A stretch of 10,136 nucleotides of DNA, from contig CAADVV010000057.1 of the NCBI GenBank assembly GCA_900752535.1, forward strand, positions 1 to 10,136. Reading direction: 5' to 3'. Under the pieces are notes generated by a model. It did not search any database. It saw only the letters and a list, made by a program, of their open reading frames with translations, and had not been told where the DNA came from. A program made the translations under genes and the position numbers. Positions 1 through 7,679 of this stretch are shown here, one piece after another (position 1 is the first letter of the stretch; each line of letters opens with the position of its first letter). The stretch is from Bacteroidales bacterium. Its GTDB lineage: Bacteria > Bacteroidota > Bacteroidia > Bacteroidales > Muribaculaceae.

Positions 1-10
1 CATGATCGGC

Positions 11-13
11 TCA
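11..13 (-). other. In-frame TGA inside a conserved motif (likely nonsense mutation)
   Basis: On the minus strand the codons read CAT TTC TGG ATA TGG TGA GCC GAT CAT, that is HFWIW-stop-ADH. In relatives this motif is W-x-W-R-A-D-H-G, so the stop replaces the conserved arginine without a frame change. A single C-to-T transition (CGA to TGA) would explain it. Only three codons after the stop lie in the window. Confidence 0.65.
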
Positions 14-1546
14 CCATATCCAGAAATGGGCACACCCGCCATCGTCGGCATTGATTTCGACGGCACGGTCAACATGGACATTCTGGGCTATGAAGCCGCC
101 GATGCGGAAAAAGAGATCCGAGAGCACAATGGGGTTGGCCGAATGGTCTGCCTTCGAGCTGGGAGTTCCCACTTTCAGGAGTGTTTCAGACGAATGGTGA
201 GCATCGAAAAGTAGTGACGCAAGCTGTACGCCGTCGACGTCACCGATAATAACTGCGGCCTCGGAGCCGTCGGCGGGGACAAGCGTAGCCCATCCGAGAC
301 CAAGTATGATTGTGGAGGGACGGTCGACACGAAGTGGTTTGGTCAGCTCATATGTGCCGGGCGTGAGCAGCAGATGACGGCCATCGGCGAGCTGACGGTT
401 CAGTTCAGCGGTCGTGACACCCGGGCGTGCAACATAAAACGAGTCGAGGAGATCGATGACCTCACCGTCACCCATCGAAATGCGCGAATATGAGACTCCA
501 TGTGAATCACGGCACAGAGCCGGGCGGAACACCTTATATCGTCCGTCGTCGCCGATAAACAGAAATGGTTTTTCGCGCACAACGGGCGTTGCATCCACAA
601 AGGAGACGTTACCACCTTTGTCAAAATCACTGTCTATGTATGAGGCACGGTCAGCACCGTCACCGAGTTCAACTCCGGTAAAGACGAAATTATAGGCACC
701 CTCGCGGAACTGTCCGCGTCCCTCTTTGAGATAGCTATTGCGGGTGAACCACTGCTGTTGTCCGTCGGAACCGACAGGAGCGTCAAAGACACAGTCGGCG
801 GGGAAGCCGCCGCTGACCCATCCGTTGCGCCACTGGTTGCGGACTGTGCGCTGCGAGTAAATACGGCGGAAAGGAGCAGCCTGTGAGACGGCCCAGTTAA
901 ACATTTCGTCGTGGTCATATGACGGTTTGCCGGCAACAGAGAAATTTTCTACCGAACGCCAGAATGTGCATGTGCCGTTATCGTTATTGAGATGCGGAGG
1001 CGTATGGACATTTGAAATAGTCACATCATAGGGAACCTTACCGAGTCCAGCCATATGGGTGTAAAAGCCGATTTTGAGCAGTCCGGCGTCAGTGTAGTCA
1101 CCGGGACGGAACAGAAGCGTATGGCGGCGGGGGCTCATCTCGGCACGGAACATCTCTTTGTGGATATCCCCGATTTCACGGGCAATGGCAGCAGGGTCAT
1201 CGCCGGGACTGTAGATGAGCACGTCGGGCCCGAAAAGCTCGGCCTCGGGCGAAAGACGGGCAATAGTATCGCCCGCAGCTGATATGACAATATAATAGAA
1301 GTTATATGGATTCTTGCGCGCCTTCTTGTCTGTGTAGACAGTGGAAGACGTAGTGCCTATCGTCTTATAGCGGCCCAGACGGCTGTCGGAACGGTTGATG
1401 ACATAACGTCCGCCCTTTTTTCCGCCGACCATGTCTGTGAAATCAAGGGTGACGCCTCCACGGCCGACTTCGACATGGGCGGCCGACGCGGTCAGAGGCA
1501 TTGCTCCGAAGGCCAGAGCAAAAAGATAAAAATTAAGTCTGCGCAT
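11..1546 (-). CDS. Secreted beta-helix-like protein, probably cut short by an in-frame stop
   Basis: A 511-residue reading frame with a clear signal peptide (residues 1-22, cleavage near ASA-AHV), so the product is exported. Residues 28-90 look like a fibronectin-III-type strand domain. The rest resembles a family of secreted proteins variously labelled 'adenylyl cyclase' or 'coagulation factor 5/8 domain protein' that I take to be a right-handed beta-helix; I see no cyclase signature and the function is unknown. Recognisable family motifs are LLFRPGDY (144-151), GFYTHMAGLG (160-169), WAVSQAAPFRR (218-228) and QQQWFTRNS (263-271). Relatives continue beyond residue 511 with WxWRADHG and roughly another 100 or more residues. 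Here the frame reads ...HFWIW, stop, ADH, then leaves the window, so this is probably the first part of an interrupted gene. The start is supported by the signal peptide and by the promoter at 1622-1652. Family recall is from memory. Confidence 0.8.
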   Translation of the reverse strand: MRRLNFYLFALAFGAMPLTASAAHVEVGRGGVTLDFTDMVGGKKGGRYVINRSDSRLGRYKTIGTTSSTVYTDKKARKNPYNFYYIVISAAGDTIARLSPEAELFGPDVLIYSPGDDPAAIAREIGDIHKEMFRAEMSPRRHTLLFRPGDYTDAGLLKIGFYTHMAGLGKVPYDVTISNVHTPPHLNNDNGTCTFWRSVENFSVAGKPSYDHDEMFNWAVSQAAPFRRIYSQRTVRNQWRNGWVSGGFPADCVFDAPVGSDGQQQWFTRNSYLKEGRGQFREGAYNFVFTGVELGDGADRASYIDSDFDKGGNVSFVDATPVVREKPFLFIGDDGRYKVFRPALCRDSHGVSYSRISMGDGEVIDLLDSFYVARPGVTTAELNRQLADGRHLLLTPGTYELTKPLRVDRPSTIILGLGWATLVPADGSEAAVIIGDVDGVQLASLLFDAHHSSETLLKVGTPSSKADHSANPIVLSDLFFRIGGFIAQNVHVDRAVEINADDGGCAHFWIW

Positions 1547-1621
1547 AGATTACTAAAGAATGAATAACGATGGTTGATTAATAGAATTTAAGTGATATTA
1601 AAGAAAATCGGGTTACGGGTT

Positions 1622-1652
1622 CAAATTTACGAAAAAGGTCCCATTATGACAA
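1622..1652 (-). promoter_or_regulatory. Bacteroidetes-type promoter for the secreted-protein gene
   Basis: On the minus strand a perfect TAnnTTTG -7 element (TAAATTTG, 1629 down to 1622) lies 20 bp from a TTG -33 element (1652 down to 1650). Predicted transcription would start near 1615, giving a leader of about 70 nt to the start codon at 1546. Confidence 0.7.
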
Positions 1653-1732
1653 GCCGCAGGCCCATAACCTGAACAATCGGCCTGAATCGACATAAATATA
1701 TGTTTTCTCGACGAAAAAAGTCCTTGTTGGAC

Positions 1733-1764
1733 TTGACAAGGGGGTATAGGATGTTGTATCTTTG
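1733..1764 (+). promoter_or_regulatory. Bacteroidetes-type promoter for the ftsX operon
   Basis: A -33 TTG at 1733-1735 and a perfect -7 element TATCTTTG at 1757-1764, 21 bp apart, match the Bacteroidetes sigma-ABfr pattern. Transcription would start around 1770, about 20 nt before the ftsX ATG. A small stem (AAGTCC/GGACTT, 1718-1734, 5-nt loop) overlaps the -33 element; it lacks a T-tract and could be an operator or chance. Confidence 0.75.
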
Positions 1765-1790
1765 CAGTCTTATTCAAAAAGCATCAATCT

Positions 1791-2666
1791 ATGCGCAAGA
1801 CTAACACATCCGGGTTACCGCTTGTGAGCACACGTCTGACAGCCACTGTCAGCGTGGCGCTCGTGCTGCTGTTGCTCGGAGTGGCGGCAGCTCTCGGACT
1901 TGGAGCGCGAAGCGTGGCAAACGACATAAGGTCAAACATAGGCTTTGTCATCGTCATGGCCGATGACGCCACTGAAAGCGATATCGCGGCAATGAAGCAG
2001 CGGCTGACGCGCGCGCAGTTTGTCGACAGCTATACCTATGCCAGCCCGGCACAGGTACTCGAACGCTGGCAACAACTGATGGGCGACGAGAATGTCTCCG
2101 AAGTGCTTGACCAGAATCCTTTTGCTCCCGAAATTGAGGTCCGTGTCAGGCAACCATGGGCCAACGGTGACTCTCTGCGCGTCATATCTGGTCAGCTCGA
2201 GATGATTCCGAGCGTGGCCGAGGTGAAAGCCCACGAAGCCATGGCTGACGATGTCAATTCGACAGTCAATACACTGACAATGGTGCTTCTGGCCGTGGCG
2301 GTCACCCTATTGGTCATTTCGTTCGTGCTGATTAACAATACAGTCAGACTCACCATCTATGCCCGCCGGTTCTCAATCCATACAATGAAACTCGTGGGCG
2401 CGACTGCCGGATTTATCCGTGGTCCGATAGTCAGGCAGAACATGCTTGACAGCCTCATCGCCGGATTCATAGCCGATGCAATCCTCGCCGGCGCCATCGC
2501 GTATGCACACAGCGCAGACCCTGCGACAACCGTCCTCGTCAGCTGGAGCGATGCGGCATGGATACTCGGGTCTCTCCCTTTTGCAGGAACAGCAATATGC
2601 TTTCTCGCTTCGCTGATGGCCACGAACCGCTATATCCGCATCCGCTATGATGATATGTATAAATAA
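1791..2666 (+). CDS. ftsX: Cell-division permease-like protein FtsX
   Basis: A 291-residue inner-membrane protein with the FtsX layout: a short cytoplasmic N-terminus, TM1 (about 17-38), a large periplasmic domain (about 40-155), then TM2 (161-182), TM3 (219-239) and TM4 (255-276). The hallmark stretch after TM2 (INNTVRLTIYARR, then HTMKLVGAT) is present at 181-205. In other bacteria FtsX pairs with the ATPase FtsE and relays a division signal across the membrane to activate peptidoglycan hydrolases. No ftsE is in the window, which fits Bacteroidetes genomes where the two genes are often apart. This is the first gene of the operon, 26 bp before the DUF3098 gene. The start codon lies about 20 nt after the predicted transcription start and has no Shine-Dalgarno sequence, as is usual in this phylum. 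Confidence 0.93.
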   Translation: MRKTNTSGLPLVSTRLTATVSVALVLLLLGVAAALGLGARSVANDIRSNIGFVIVMADDATESDIAAMKQRLTRAQFVDSYTYASPAQVLERWQQLMGDENVSEVLDQNPFAPEIEVRVRQPWANGDSLRVISGQLEMIPSVAEVKAHEAMADDVNSTVNTLTMVLLAVAVTLLVISFVLINNTVRLTIYARRFSIHTMKLVGATAGFIRGPIVRQNMLDSLIAGFIADAILAGAIAYAHSADPATTVLVSWSDAAWILGSLPFAGTAICFLASLMATNRYIRIRYDDMYK

Positions 2667-2692
2667 CGTGAGAAAGAAACATAACAAACCAT

Positions 2693-2974
2693 ATGGCAGA
2701 TAAAAAAAATCAAGACAGGCTCAAACTGTCTGAAGACCCGGCAGCTAACCTGCCGCTCGTCAAAGTCAACTTCATCATGATGGCCATAGCCGGAGCGCTC
2801 ATCGTGCTCGGCTTCCTGCTGATGCTCGGTTCCGACTCGGGCGATACATTCAACCCGGACATCTTCAGCACACGGCGCACGGTCATCGGACCGGCCATAT
2901 CGCTTATAGGCTACGTTGCCATGGGCGCTGCAATCATGTGGAAATCAGGTTCACGCAAAAAAGACAATAAATGA
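2693..2974 (+). CDS. DUF3098 family small membrane protein
   Basis: A 93-residue protein with two predicted membrane helices (about 25-46 and 65-84), a charged N-terminus and a basic C-terminal tail (SGSRKKDNK). Between the helices is the family motif NPDIFSTRRTVIGPAISLIG (54-73). The function of DUF3098 is unknown; its constant place between ftsX and uppP in Bacteroidetes suggests a role in the cell envelope or division, which is inference from neighbourhood only. Its TGA stop overlaps the uppP start by 4 bp (ATGA at 2971-2974), so translation of the two is probably coupled. Confidence 0.88.
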   Translation: MADKKNQDRLKLSEDPAANLPLVKVNFIMMAIAGALIVLGFLLMLGSDSGDTFNPDIFSTRRTVIGPAISLIGYVAMGAAIMWKSGSRKKDNK

Positions 2975-3795
2975 GCTGGATAGACGCCATCATCATGGGA
3001 TTCATCCAGGGACTGGCTGAATTCCTCCCGATTTCATCAAGCGGACATCTCGTTATCTTCAGCAACATCCTCGGGCTGCAACTTTCAGGCGAGGAAAATC
3101 TCGACTTCGACGCAGCCCTCCACGTGGCCACGGTCCTGAGTACCATCGTCGTGCTTCGCCACGAGTTTTTCGGACTCTGTAAGTCGTTCTTCACCCTGCG
3201 CAACGATGAGAACACACGGCTGGTCTGGAAAATCATTCTCTCATGTATCCCCGTAGCCATCGTCGGCCTCTGTTTCAAAGATCAGGTCGAGGCCTTCTTC
3301 TCGGGTAGTCTCACGATAGTGGGTATATGTCTGCTCGTCACTGCCGCCCTGCTCTGTTTCGCCTACTTCTTCAGAACTCGCACTCTGAGCCTCCCCGGCC
3401 ACCACTACAAGCCGCGCAACATAACGTGGCTTGACAGCTTCATCATCGGCATAGGACAGGCCATCGCCGTCCTTCCCGGCCTCAGCCGTTCAGGCACAAC
3501 CATCGCCACCGGTATCCTGTTGGGTGACAAACGCGAACAGGTGGCCAAGTTCTCTTTCCTGATGGTTATAATACCGATTCTGGGCAACGCCCTGCTCGAC
3601 ATCGTCAAGTTTACGGGTGAGGGTCCCGACGCAGCGTCTTCTGTAGGATTCACGGCACTCATAGCCGGCTTCATAACCGCCTTTGTTACCGGATGCCTCG
3701 CATGCCGCTGGATGATACGCGTGGTCAGCCAGGGCAAACTCGTCTACTTTGCTGTCTACTGTCTCCTTGTCGGCATCACATGTCTGATCTGGTAA
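2971..3795 (+). CDS. uppP: Undecaprenyl-diphosphatase UppP (BacA)
   Basis: A 274-residue polytopic membrane enzyme that dephosphorylates undecaprenyl diphosphate to undecaprenyl phosphate, recycling the lipid carrier for peptidoglycan and other surface polymers; high levels confer bacitracin tolerance in other bacteria. Both signature motifs are intact: (E/Q)xxxE as Q13-GLA-E17 followed by FLPISSSGHL (18-27), and PGxSRSxxT as PGLSRSGTT (169-177) with R173. H51 in DAALHVATVLS is also typical. The length is normal for the family. It overlaps the DUF3098 gene by 4 bp and is followed 27 bp later by truB. Confidence 0.96.
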   Translation: MSWIDAIIMGFIQGLAEFLPISSSGHLVIFSNILGLQLSGEENLDFDAALHVATVLSTIVVLRHEFFGLCKSFFTLRNDENTRLVWKIILSCIPVAIVGLCFKDQVEAFFSGSLTIVGICLLVTAALLCFAYFFRTRTLSLPGHHYKPRNITWLDSFIIGIGQAIAVLPGLSRSGTTIATGILLGDKREQVAKFSFLMVIIPILGNALLDIVKFTGEGPDAASSVGFTALIAGFITAFVTGCLACRWMIRVVSQGKLVYFAVYCLLVGITCLIW

Positions 3796-3822
3796 CAAAA
3801 ACACTCCAGCTACGATTAAGAA

Positions 3823-4602
3823 ATGGATGTCATAACCGGAGAGATATTCCACATCGACAAACCCCTTGGATGGACATCGTTTGACGCCGTCAAGCGTCTC
3901 CGCGCCGAACTCCTGCGCAAAGCCGGAGGAAGTCTGCGCAAACTCAAAGTGGGACATGCGGGCACGCTCGACCCTCTCGCCACCGGTGTAATGATAATTG
4001 TCACCGGTCGCAAGACAAAGCTGATTGAACAGCTTCAGAGCGGTGTCAAGGAATACGTGGCGACCCTGAGACTCGGCGCCACGACCCCCTCGTTTGACCT
4101 CGAAAAAGAGATTGACGCAACATATCCCACAGCTCATATCGACCGTCAGCTCATAGATAGTGTCCTCCCGCAATTCCGGGGAACCATACTCCAGCGCCCG
4201 CCAGTCTATTCGGCCGTCAAAATCGAAGGGCGCCGCGCCTACGACATCGCCCGCGCCGGCGAGGAAATAGACCTCAACCCCAAGACACTTGTAATAGACG
4301 AGCTCGAAGTCGTCAGCTTCAGCCCCGAGACCATGGACCTCACGCTCCGAATCGTTTGCTCTAAAGGGACCTATATACGAGCACTGGCGCGTGACATCGG
4401 TGAAGCCCTCGGCTCGGGAGCTCACCTGACAGCTCTAAGGCGCACACGCGTGGGTGACGTGACTGTCGACAAATGTCAGACCATCGAAAACGCGGTCGAA
4501 GCCATCCGTCAGGCAACCCTGACCTATCCCGATGACTTCACTCCCGCCCGAAGCCGCCGCCACCGTCTGTCTGACAACAACACAACTTCCACAGAATCAT
4601 AA
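3823..4602 (+). CDS. truB: tRNA pseudouridine-55 synthase TruB
   Basis: A 259-residue enzyme that converts U55 in the T-loop of tRNAs to pseudouridine. The catalytic aspartate is D50 in GHAGTLDPLATG (44-55). Other family blocks are FHIDKPLGWTSFD (9-21), RPPVYSAVKIEGRRAYDIAR (125-144) and CSKGTYIRALARDIG (179-193). The C-terminal PUA-like extension of some TruB proteins is short or absent; after about residue 240 there is only a basic and then Ser/Thr/Asn-rich tail. It lies between uppP and queA with gaps of 27 and 26 bp, and I see no own promoter. Confidence 0.96.
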   Translation: MDVITGEIFHIDKPLGWTSFDAVKRLRAELLRKAGGSLRKLKVGHAGTLDPLATGVMIIVTGRKTKLIEQLQSGVKEYVATLRLGATTPSFDLEKEIDATYPTAHIDRQLIDSVLPQFRGTILQRPPVYSAVKIEGRRAYDIARAGEEIDLNPKTLVIDELEVVSFSPETMDLTLRIVCSKGTYIRALARDIGEALGSGAHLTALRRTRVGDVTVDKCQTIENAVEAIRQATLTYPDDFTPARSRRHRLSDNNTTSTES

Positions 4603-4628
4603 CCAACCGCCAACACTCCACTGACCAT

Positions 4629-5678
4629 ATGAAACTCTCACAATTCAAATTCAATCTCCCCGAAAACCTCATAGCCCAGAACCCCGTTGAAAACCGCGAC
4701 GAGTCGCGGCTGATGGTCGTCGACCGCAAGACAGGTGAGATAACCGACCATATCTTCAAGGAGATAATCAACTATTTCGACGAAGGCGACGTCATGGTCT
4801 TCAACGACACGATGGTTTTCCCGGCGCGTCTTTACGGCAACAAAGAGAAGACAGGAGCAAGAATTGAGGTATTCCTTCTGCGCGAACTTAACGCAGAGAA
4901 CAAACTATGGGACGTCCTCGTCGAACCCGCGCGAAAAATACGCATAGGCAATAAGCTCTACTTTGGCGACGACGAGTCAATGGTGGCCGAGGTAATCGAC
5001 AACACCACGTCACGCGGCCGCACACTGCGTTTTCTCTATGACGGACCTCATGATGAATTCAAAAAAGCCCTCTACAAGCTGGGCATGACACCGCTGCCGG
5101 CATACATCAACCGTGAGCCCACTCCCGCCGACGCCGAACGCTATCAGACAATCTTTGCCGCAAAAGAGGGCGCCGTCGTGGCTCCCGCTGCCGGGATGCA
5201 CTTCTCGCGCGAGCTTCTGAAACGTCTTGAAATCAAAAGCGTCAACCAGGCATATCTCACAATCCACAGCGGACTCGGCAACTATCGCGAGATAGACGTG
5301 GAAGACCTGACCAAACACCGCATGGACTCTGAGGAAATCAAAGTTTCACAACAGCTCGTCGACACCGTCAATGCTGCCAAAGACGGCGGTCACCGCGTAT
5401 GCGCCGTCTCGACATCCGTCCTCAAAGGCATCGCGACAGCAGTCTCCATGGGCGGCCACATGAAAACCTATGACGGATGGACAAACAAATTCATCTTCCC
5501 GCCATATGAATTCACTGTCACAGACGCTCTTGTGAGCAACTTCCACCTCCCCTACTCGACCATGCTCATGATGGTTGCCGCCTTTGGCGGTTATGACCTC
5601 ATCATGTCTGCCTACGAGAAAGCTGTCAGCGAGAAATACCGCTTCGGAGTCTACGGCGACGCAATGCTCATAATTTGA
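4629..5678 (+). CDS. queA: S-adenosylmethionine:tRNA ribosyltransferase-isomerase QueA
   Basis: A 349-residue enzyme that moves the ribosyl part of S-adenosylmethionine onto preQ1 in tRNA, giving epoxyqueuosine at the wobble position of GUN-anticodon tRNAs. Family blocks in order: DESRLMVVD (24-32), VFNDTMVFPARLYGNKEKTG (57-76), MTPLPAYINR (153-162), APAAGMHF (185-192), NFHLPYSTMLMMVAAFGGYD (304-323) and YRFGVYGDAMLI (337-348). Some segments differ from the proteobacterial form: IHSGLGNYREIDVEDLTKHR (212-231) where E. coli has the VGAGTF region, and a WTNKFIFPPY segment. As I remember them, these are normal for Bacteroidetes QueA. There is no preQ1 riboswitch upstream; the gene simply follows truB by 26 bp. 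Confidence 0.95.
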   Translation: MKLSQFKFNLPENLIAQNPVENRDESRLMVVDRKTGEITDHIFKEIINYFDEGDVMVFNDTMVFPARLYGNKEKTGARIEVFLLRELNAENKLWDVLVEPARKIRIGNKLYFGDDESMVAEVIDNTTSRGRTLRFLYDGPHDEFKKALYKLGMTPLPAYINREPTPADAERYQTIFAAKEGAVVAPAAGMHFSRELLKRLEIKSVNQAYLTIHSGLGNYREIDVEDLTKHRMDSEEIKVSQQLVDTVNAAKDGGHRVCAVSTSVLKGIATAVSMGGHMKTYDGWTNKFIFPPYEFTVTDALVSNFHLPYSTMLMMVAAFGGYDLIMSAYEKAVSEKYRFGVYGDAMLII

Positions 5679-5690
5679 TAAACCGATTCC

Positions 5691-6275
5691 GTGGCCGATT
5701 ATCTGACTATAGAAGCTCCCGCGCAAGCTTCGATTCGCGAGAAAATGTCGCGTTTCATCGCTTTCGCTGCGCCCGTCTCAACCGTTGAACAAGCCCGCGA
5801 ATTTATAGCGCAGACAGCCAACCGCTATCACGACGCGCGCCACGTCTGCTGGGCCTACATGATAGGAGCCGACCGTCAGACATGGCAACTCAACGACAAC
5901 GGCGAACCCTCAGGAACAGCCGGAAAACCTATCCTCGGTCAGATTAACTCGCTGGGACTTACCGACGTGGTCGTCGCCGTCGTCAGATATTTCGGAGGAA
6001 TCAAACTCGGTACCCCGGGATTAATTCAGGCCTACCGCACTGCCGCACGCCAGGCTCTTGAGGCAGCCAGCATCGTAAAACGCAGTGAAATGACCACCGT
6101 AGACATCACCTTTCCCTATCAGGCCATCAACGATGTCATGAAAATAGTCAAACAGCCTGGCATAACAGTCGTCAGCCAGACCCTTGACAACTCCTGCTCG
6201 ATGACCCTCAGTCTGCCACTCGACAGAGCCCCGGAAATCAGACAGCGCCTCGACAAAGTCATAGCCCCTCAATGA
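5691..6275 (+). CDS. yigZ: YigZ/IMPACT family protein
   Basis: A 194-residue protein of the UPF0029/IMPACT family, related to eukaryotic IMPACT/YIH1. It has the N-terminal IMPACT domain with YHDARHVCWAYMIG (46-59), NDNGEPSGTAGKPIL (68-82) and VVRYFGGIKLGTPGLIQAYR (97-116), followed by a ferredoxin-like DUF1949 domain (about 130-190). The biochemical role in bacteria is not settled; a link to translation or RNA is suspected from the eukaryotic relatives. The start is GTG at 5691. The first in-frame ATG (5745, residue 19) would remove a conserved N-terminal segment, so I prefer GTG. It follows queA by 12 bp and its stop overlaps the mnmE start (ATGA, 6272-6275). Confidence 0.92.
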   Translation: MADYLTIEAPAQASIREKMSRFIAFAAPVSTVEQAREFIAQTANRYHDARHVCWAYMIGADRQTWQLNDNGEPSGTAGKPILGQINSLGLTDVVVAVVRYFGGIKLGTPGLIQAYRTAARQALEAASIVKRSEMTTVDITFPYQAINDVMKIVKQPGITVVSQTLDNSCSMTLSLPLDRAPEIRQRLDKVIAPQ

Positions 6276-7639
6276 TAATACCACCTTCAGATAACGACAC
6301 AATCTGCGCCATAGCCACACCGCCCGGTGTCGGCGGTATAGCCGTCATACGTATCAGCGGATTCGAAGCCATCGAGACCGCTCAAAAACTATGGAACGGA
6401 AAGTCACTCACCCGAAGTCAGACCCATACCGCCCACCTCGGACGCATAATAGACCCCGTCACCGGCGAAACCATCGATGAAGCCGTAGCCACCGTATACC
6501 GCGCTCCGCGCTCTTTCACTGGTCAGGACACAGTTGAACTCTCAATCCACGGGTCGCGCTGGCTCCAGAGTCACATACTCGGTCTTCTTACGGGCCAACC
6601 ACGCACCCGACTGGCCGAACCCGGTGAATTCACGCGCCGTGCATTTGTCAACGGGCGCATCGATCTCACACAGGCTGAAGCCGTGGCCGACCTCATAGGT
6701 TCCCGTTCACAAGCTGCCGCACGCCTGGCCATCAGCCAGATGCGTGGAGCTGTCTCACAACGGCTCGCATCATTGCGCCAACAGCTGATTGACCTCTCTG
6801 CCCTACTCGAACTTGAACTTGACTTCTCCGAAGAAGACGTTGAGTTTGCAGACCGAACCAAACTCATCAAGACAGCCGGCGACATCCATGATGAAATCGC
6901 TGCCCTACTCCATTCATTCAGTGCCGGACAGGCAATGAAAAACGGCATTCCCGTCGCCATCATTGGACCGACAAATGCTGGGAAATCTTCACTGCTCAAT
7001 ATCCTGCTCGGAGACAACCGGGCCATAGTCAGCGAAATACACGGCACCACCCGCGATATAATCGAAGACACACTCCATCTCGGCGGTTACGAATTCCGTC
7101 TCATGGACACAGCCGGACTCCGCCGGACCGACGACACCATCGAAGCACTCGGCATCGAACGTACACGCAAGGCCGCCGAAAGCGCCGCGATACTCCTCAT
7201 CGTCGTCGACGCCACAGCTCCCCTCCCGGACCTCAGTCAGATGCCATCTGCACCCCACACTATACTGCTACTCAATAAAACAGACCTGCCTGGCGCTAGA
7301 CCCCACGCCGACATTGCTGACGGCACCACCGTCATCTCTATCTCTGCCAAAACTGGCACCGGACTTGACACGCTTCGTCAGGCACTTGTCAATGCAGCAC
7401 AAGCAGACGGCGACAGTGCCGGCGAAACACTCATCACCAACCGCCGACACGCCGAAGCCCTCGCCGAAGCCCTCGCAGCCACCGAAGACACCCTCGCCGC
7501 CCTCGACATGGGCCTCAGCGGCGACCTTGTCGCCCAGCACCTCCGTCTGACCCTCCACCACCTCGGCACCATCACCGGCGCCATCACCACCCCAGAAATC
7601 CTCTCCACCATCTTCTCCCGCTTCTGCATCGGCAAGTAG
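6272..7639 (+). CDS. mnmE: tRNA uridine-5-carboxymethylaminomethyl modification GTPase MnmE
   Basis: A 455-residue GTPase that works with MnmG on U34 of certain tRNAs, using a folate one-carbon unit, to make cmnm5U or nm5U derivatives. It has the N-terminal tetrahydrofolate-binding domain (about 1-120, with ATPPGVGGIAVIRISG at 15-30 and EPGEFTRRAFVNGRIDLTQA at 116-135) and a helical domain interrupted by the G domain. The G domain carries G1 GPTNAGKSS (232-240), G2 GTTRD (258-262), G3 DTAG (279-282), G4 NKTD (335-338) and G5 SAK (358-360). The C-terminal CIGK (452-455) has the catalytic cysteine C452, so the gene is intact right to its end despite the probable element beside it. It is the last gene of the operon and overlaps yigZ by 4 bp. 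Confidence 0.97.
   Translation: MIIPPSDNDTICAIATPPGVGGIAVIRISGFEAIETAQKLWNGKSLTRSQTHTAHLGRIIDPVTGETIDEAVATVYRAPRSFTGQDTVELSIHGSRWLQSHILGLLTGQPRTRLAEPGEFTRRAFVNGRIDLTQAEAVADLIGSRSQAAARLAISQMRGAVSQRLASLRQQLIDLSALLELELDFSEEDVEFADRTKLIKTAGDIHDEIAALLHSFSAGQAMKNGIPVAIIGPTNAGKSSLLNILLGDNRAIVSEIHGTTRDIIEDTLHLGGYEFRLMDTAGLRRTDDTIEALGIERTRKAAESAAILLIVVDATAPLPDLSQMPSAPHTILLLNKTDLPGARPHADIADGTTVISISAKTGTGLDTLRQALVNAAQADGDSAGETLITNRRHAEALAEALAATEDTLAALDMGLSGDLVAQHLRLTLHHLGTITGAITTPEILSTIFSRFCIGK
7622..7639 (+). other. Candidate attachment core at the 3' end of mnmE
   Basis: The 18 bp encoding FCIGK plus the stop correspond to the segment used as attachment site by SGI1-type islands in the proteobacterial mnmE (trmE/thdF), as I recall it. 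Here a tyrosine recombinase gene with different base use follows within 1.3 kb. The core sequence is not repeated elsewhere in the window, so the second junction must lie outside if this is a real site. The placement is inference. Confidence 0.4.
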
Positions 7640-7644
7640 CCTAT

Positions 7645-7669
7645 TGGTGACAACTGGTGCTATCTGGTG
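7645..7669 (+). repeat. Three TGGTG repeats at exact 10-bp spacing
   Basis: TGGTG occurs at 7645-7649, 7655-7659 and 7665-7669, starting 6 bp after the mnmE stop. The 10-bp period puts the copies on one face of the helix, which suits cooperative protein binding. The neighbouring bases also partly agree (CAACTGGTGC and TATCTGGTGT). Confidence 0.55.
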
Positions 7670-7679
7670 TAAAACATTG

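Larger units (their letters stand above)
1540..1797. repeat. 12-bp inverted repeat flanking the divergent promoters
   Basis: TGCGCATAGATT at 1540-1551 is the exact reverse complement of AATCTATGCGCA at 1786-1797. The arms are 234 bp apart, enclose both divergent promoters and include the ATG codons of both genes. Just beyond the 12 bp the arms nearly match again (GAC against AGAC). It could be chance similarity of two MR-starting genes, or the boundaries of an invertible segment; I cannot decide from one sequence. Confidence 0.5.

Noticed and set aside
3490..4425. A 311-codon open frame on the minus strand across uppP and truB
   Set aside because: It is antisense to two clear genes with intact motifs, its protein has no recognisable domain and an odd composition; long antisense frames are common in GC-rich coding DNA.
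5745..5747. ATG start for the YigZ protein instead of GTG at 5691
   Set aside because: It would delete the conserved N-terminal strand of the IMPACT domain and leave a 66-bp gap in an otherwise tight operon.
6571..7071. A 166-codon minus-strand frame inside mnmE
   Set aside because: Ser/Arg/Ala-rich low-complexity translation and complete overlap with the MnmE helical and G domains; a codon-bias shadow.
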